Source of the DNA: Calonectria ilicicola | Lineage: Eukaryota > Ascomycota > Sordariomycetes > Hypocreales > Nectriaceae | Direction: 5' to 3' | Assembly: GCA_020809705.1 (NCBI GenBank) | Contig: CP085826.1 | Location: forward strand, 434,001-498,000 | Length of the DNA: 64,000 nucleotides | In this document: positions 61,972 through 64,000 of the stretch, piece after piece | Numbering within the stretch: the first letter of the stretch is position 1 | How the letters are laid out: every line of letters begins with the position of its first letter | Made by a program: the position numbers and the translations under genes | Notes under the pieces: model-generated | What the model saw: only the letters and a program-made list of their open reading frames with translations | Databases searched by the model: none | Told to the model about the DNA's origin: nothing

Positions 61972-62894
61972 AGACCCCTCGTGATCTCTTTTCCTTCTTC
62001 TCGCTTATCCGTCTCCAGTGCGCTCACACCTTGAAACTGGCCAGAACAATTGCCTCACAATTTGGGAACACAAATAGGTGAGTCGCCAGACTCTGTTCTA
62101 TCAAGGCATGGCGTCATCCCGAGCAAATACTATCAGTTTCTGCGCCCTCTAGTCGCCACGATTCTTTTGTTTAGATATATATGGAATAAGTTCACCCAAG
62201 ATAGATTTGTGATGAAAGAGATTGATGGTTACATCAAATTATATATTACGTTATTATTAAATAAATGGCATCTAGTGTAGTTACAATAGGGAGGAAAACC
62301 CAACAAATGGTGCATTCAAAGAGGAATAATTTGTTAGTTATCACGTCTGGTGACTCCCTTATTTTAGGTTTTCAATTGCAAATTTTGCTTAGCGCATTGA
62401 CTTGACCTTGCTGGATAGTTGAACATGTGTGTAGAAAAGTACATTAAAAATTTAAACACCACCATTGTTGTGAGGTCCCACTAACGGGCGATAGTCTGAC
62501 AGATCTAGCGGCTAACCGTCACTCCGTGTAGCTACATCTACAGTTGTGTATAAATAAGTATGCGGTAGAATCGCTAGTTGGTCATTGTAATTCTGTAATT
62601 CATTTTCTTTGCACATTCATATCACGGCAACCATCTTGTCGAGTGATCAAACCTACGGTGTGTGACCTCGCCACACTGTACACAGCCCGTGCAGTAATCA
62701 TCTCGTACCAACCCGTGACCTTGAGGCGGTCCCAAGGATCAACCTGAACTATAATGATCTAGTAATTTGAAATCCTGAACAGCACCGATGATGCTGTTTT
62801 ATACCATTGCCATGCAGTTAACGTCAGTCATAGAAGTGCATAGCACAGCTCGAAAGGCCTGTTACAAAATACGATCTCATTATTAGTGCTATAG
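61972..62894. other. Intergenic AT-rich stretch
   Basis: 0.9 kb; 62200-62460 is AT-rich. No gene or repeat family recognised. Confidence 0.5.
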
Positions 62895-64000
62895 CTACAC
62901 GAAAGTATCCTCATCATGTGGAATAAATCCAATTTTGTAAAAGCGACCTGACACACATGAGATATAAATCTCGTTATGATTCGTTATAACTGACGCAGCG
63001 GGCTCAGGGCGGTATTCATGTGAGAGCCAAAGAAATCTGCGTCCATTCCATGTCACCCACGAGGCATCGGGGGACAATCCACATCCAACAAAGCCAAAGT
63101 TTTGAGGGACCACTTCCTTGAATTCTTGAAGAGAGGTGCATGCCTCATCTCTTTCAGTAATCTCTATACCCCCGTAATATGTCCAAATAGTTAAATCATT
63201 CAAAAATCCAAAATTCCACGAGTTATGTCTAATCTCATAAATACCATGGACATTGTGTGTCTGAACATTCCAGAGGATTATATAATCCTCTACCGAAGCT
63301 GCTAACCATTTCGCACTACTTGCATAGGCTAGGGAATGAACTTGACAATCATTGTCGTTCCTTATGCATACTGGAGGCATTTTCTGTCTTGTACCAGTAA
63401 TAAAGTCCCATAGAATGAGGTTCGTCGTCTCAGCTGCGACTGCTACTGAGTCTGTTACAGGACTAAATATGATCAAAGGTGTAGATTTTTGATAAATGGC
63501 TTTTGGTAATTCCATCATCTTAGACTCTGTGCCCCTTTCGACGTCCCAAACTATGAAGTGACGATCCGATAGTTCAGCCACCCACCGGCCATCCCTAGAG
63601 ATGTCACACTGTGATCCTGAATTAGTGATAAAATTGCGACACAACGTCCCCTTTTCTACATTGAAAATTCCAATGCTCTTCAGCATTTTGGCCACAAGAA
63701 AGCGGCCATTAGATGAAAAGGATAGGCGAAAAATCCTGTCCCCTTTTTTTCGGAGTGTTGACAAAGTTCGAAAGGTGTCTGAGTCCCAAAGCTGTAGTCT
63801 CCCTTCTTTCGAGGCCAATGCCAGAAGCTTTCCGTCCCTCGATAGACAAAATTCGTAAATCCACATTTTTTTGGTTGCGGCGGCTTTAGTACCATTGGAA
63901 CCTTGCGCGAGTATTACAGGTACATCGCAGAGATATAGCGCACCATCCCTACATACTGAAAGCCATCTACTGTCAGGCGAAACAGCAGTTAGGTCAAAGC
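62895..64000 (-). CDS. WD-repeat protein, C-terminal part (gene continues past the right edge)
   Basis: The frame is open from the window end to a stop at 62895, 367+ codons. It shows degenerate WD40 repeats: FDLTAVSPDSRWLSVCRDGALYLCD, CLSRDGKLLALASKEGRLQLWDSDTF, SFSSNGRFLVAK, CDISRDGRWVAELSDRHFIVWDVERGT, LAYASSAKWLAASVEDYIILWNVQ, CGLSPDASWVTWNGRRFLWLS. WD40 propellers are ligand-binding scaffolds. In fungi such weakly conserved C-terminal repeats are often the sensor part of NACHT or NB-ARC proteins. With a PNP-NACHT-ankyrin gene 4 kb away this may be a second NLR, but its N-terminus is outside the window. Confidence 0.8.
   Translation of the reverse strand, partial: FDLTAVSPDSRWLSVCRDGALYLCDVPVILAQGSNGTKAAATKKMWIYEFCLSRDGKLLALASKEGRLQLWDSDTFRTLSTLRKKGDRIFRLSFSSNGRFLVAKMLKSIGIFNVEKGTLCRNFITNSGSQCDISRDGRWVAELSDRHFIVWDVERGTESKMMELPKAIYQKSTPLIIFSPVTDSVAVAAETTNLILWDFITGTRQKMPPVCIRNDNDCQVHSLAYASSAKWLAASVEDYIILWNVQTHNVHGIYEIRHNSWNFGFLNDLTIWTYYGGIEITERDEACTSLQEFKEVVPQNFGFVGCGLSPDASWVTWNGRRFLWLSHEYRPEPAASVITNHNEIYISCVSGRFYKIGFIPHDEDTFV

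Overview
The window reads as nuclear DNA of a filamentous ascomycete. Genes are interrupted by short (about 40-120 bp) GT-AG introns. Several families are typical of Pezizomycotina: a highly reducing polyketide synthase, Zn2Cys6 regulators, the fungal quinate regulators, a HET protein, a CFEM-type seven-helix receptor and a PNP-NACHT-ankyrin NLR. A Sordariomycete is my best guess, but that is inference. No rRNA, tRNA, CRISPR or bacterial-type feature was recognised. All exon borders were read by eye from splice consensus and family conservation.

Layout. 0-4.7 kb: decayed genes and repeats. There is a nucleotidyltransferase-fold gene with an in-frame stop, a second degraded gene with stops, a diverged ~170-bp tandem repeat and repeat fragments. 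4.7-14.7 kb: a highly reducing PKS (-) divergent from a BAHD-type acyltransferase (+), which looks like a minimal secondary-metabolite locus. The PKS appears frameshifted by a 5-bp tandem duplication just before its carrier-protein domain. 15-31.7 kb: a BTB-domain protein, a small ABM-domain protein, a secreted TAP-like alpha/beta hydrolase with an in-frame TAG, a cutinase, a BBE-type flavoprotein, a small alpha/beta hydrolase and a HET protein.

32.3-42.1 kb: a quinate-type catabolic cluster. It holds a permease, a Gfo/Idh/MocA dehydrogenase, the repressor (QutR/qa-1S type), the activator (QutA/qa-1F type) and 3-dehydroshikimate dehydratase (QutC/qa-4 type). The usual quinate dehydrogenase and catabolic 3-dehydroquinase are not in the window. 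A near-match to the known 16-bp activator site lies between permease and dehydrogenase. 43.5-51.9 kb: a secreted Thr-rich protein, a 186-bp inverted-repeat (MITE-like) element, then a class II aldolase-family protein divergent from a gamma-butyrobetaine-type dioxygenase, followed by a second Zn2Cys6 regulator.

52-64 kb: gene-poor DNA with a small secreted 8-cysteine protein, a PNP-NACHT-ankyrin NLR with an internal 46-residue duplication, a five-exon CFEM receptor, a small membrane protein and the C-terminal part of a WD-repeat protein running off the right edge. This half looks like a self/non-self recognition and surface-sensing neighbourhood. The left half shows repeated gene decay; three of the four in-frame stops are TAG codons explainable by CpA-to-TpA transitions.
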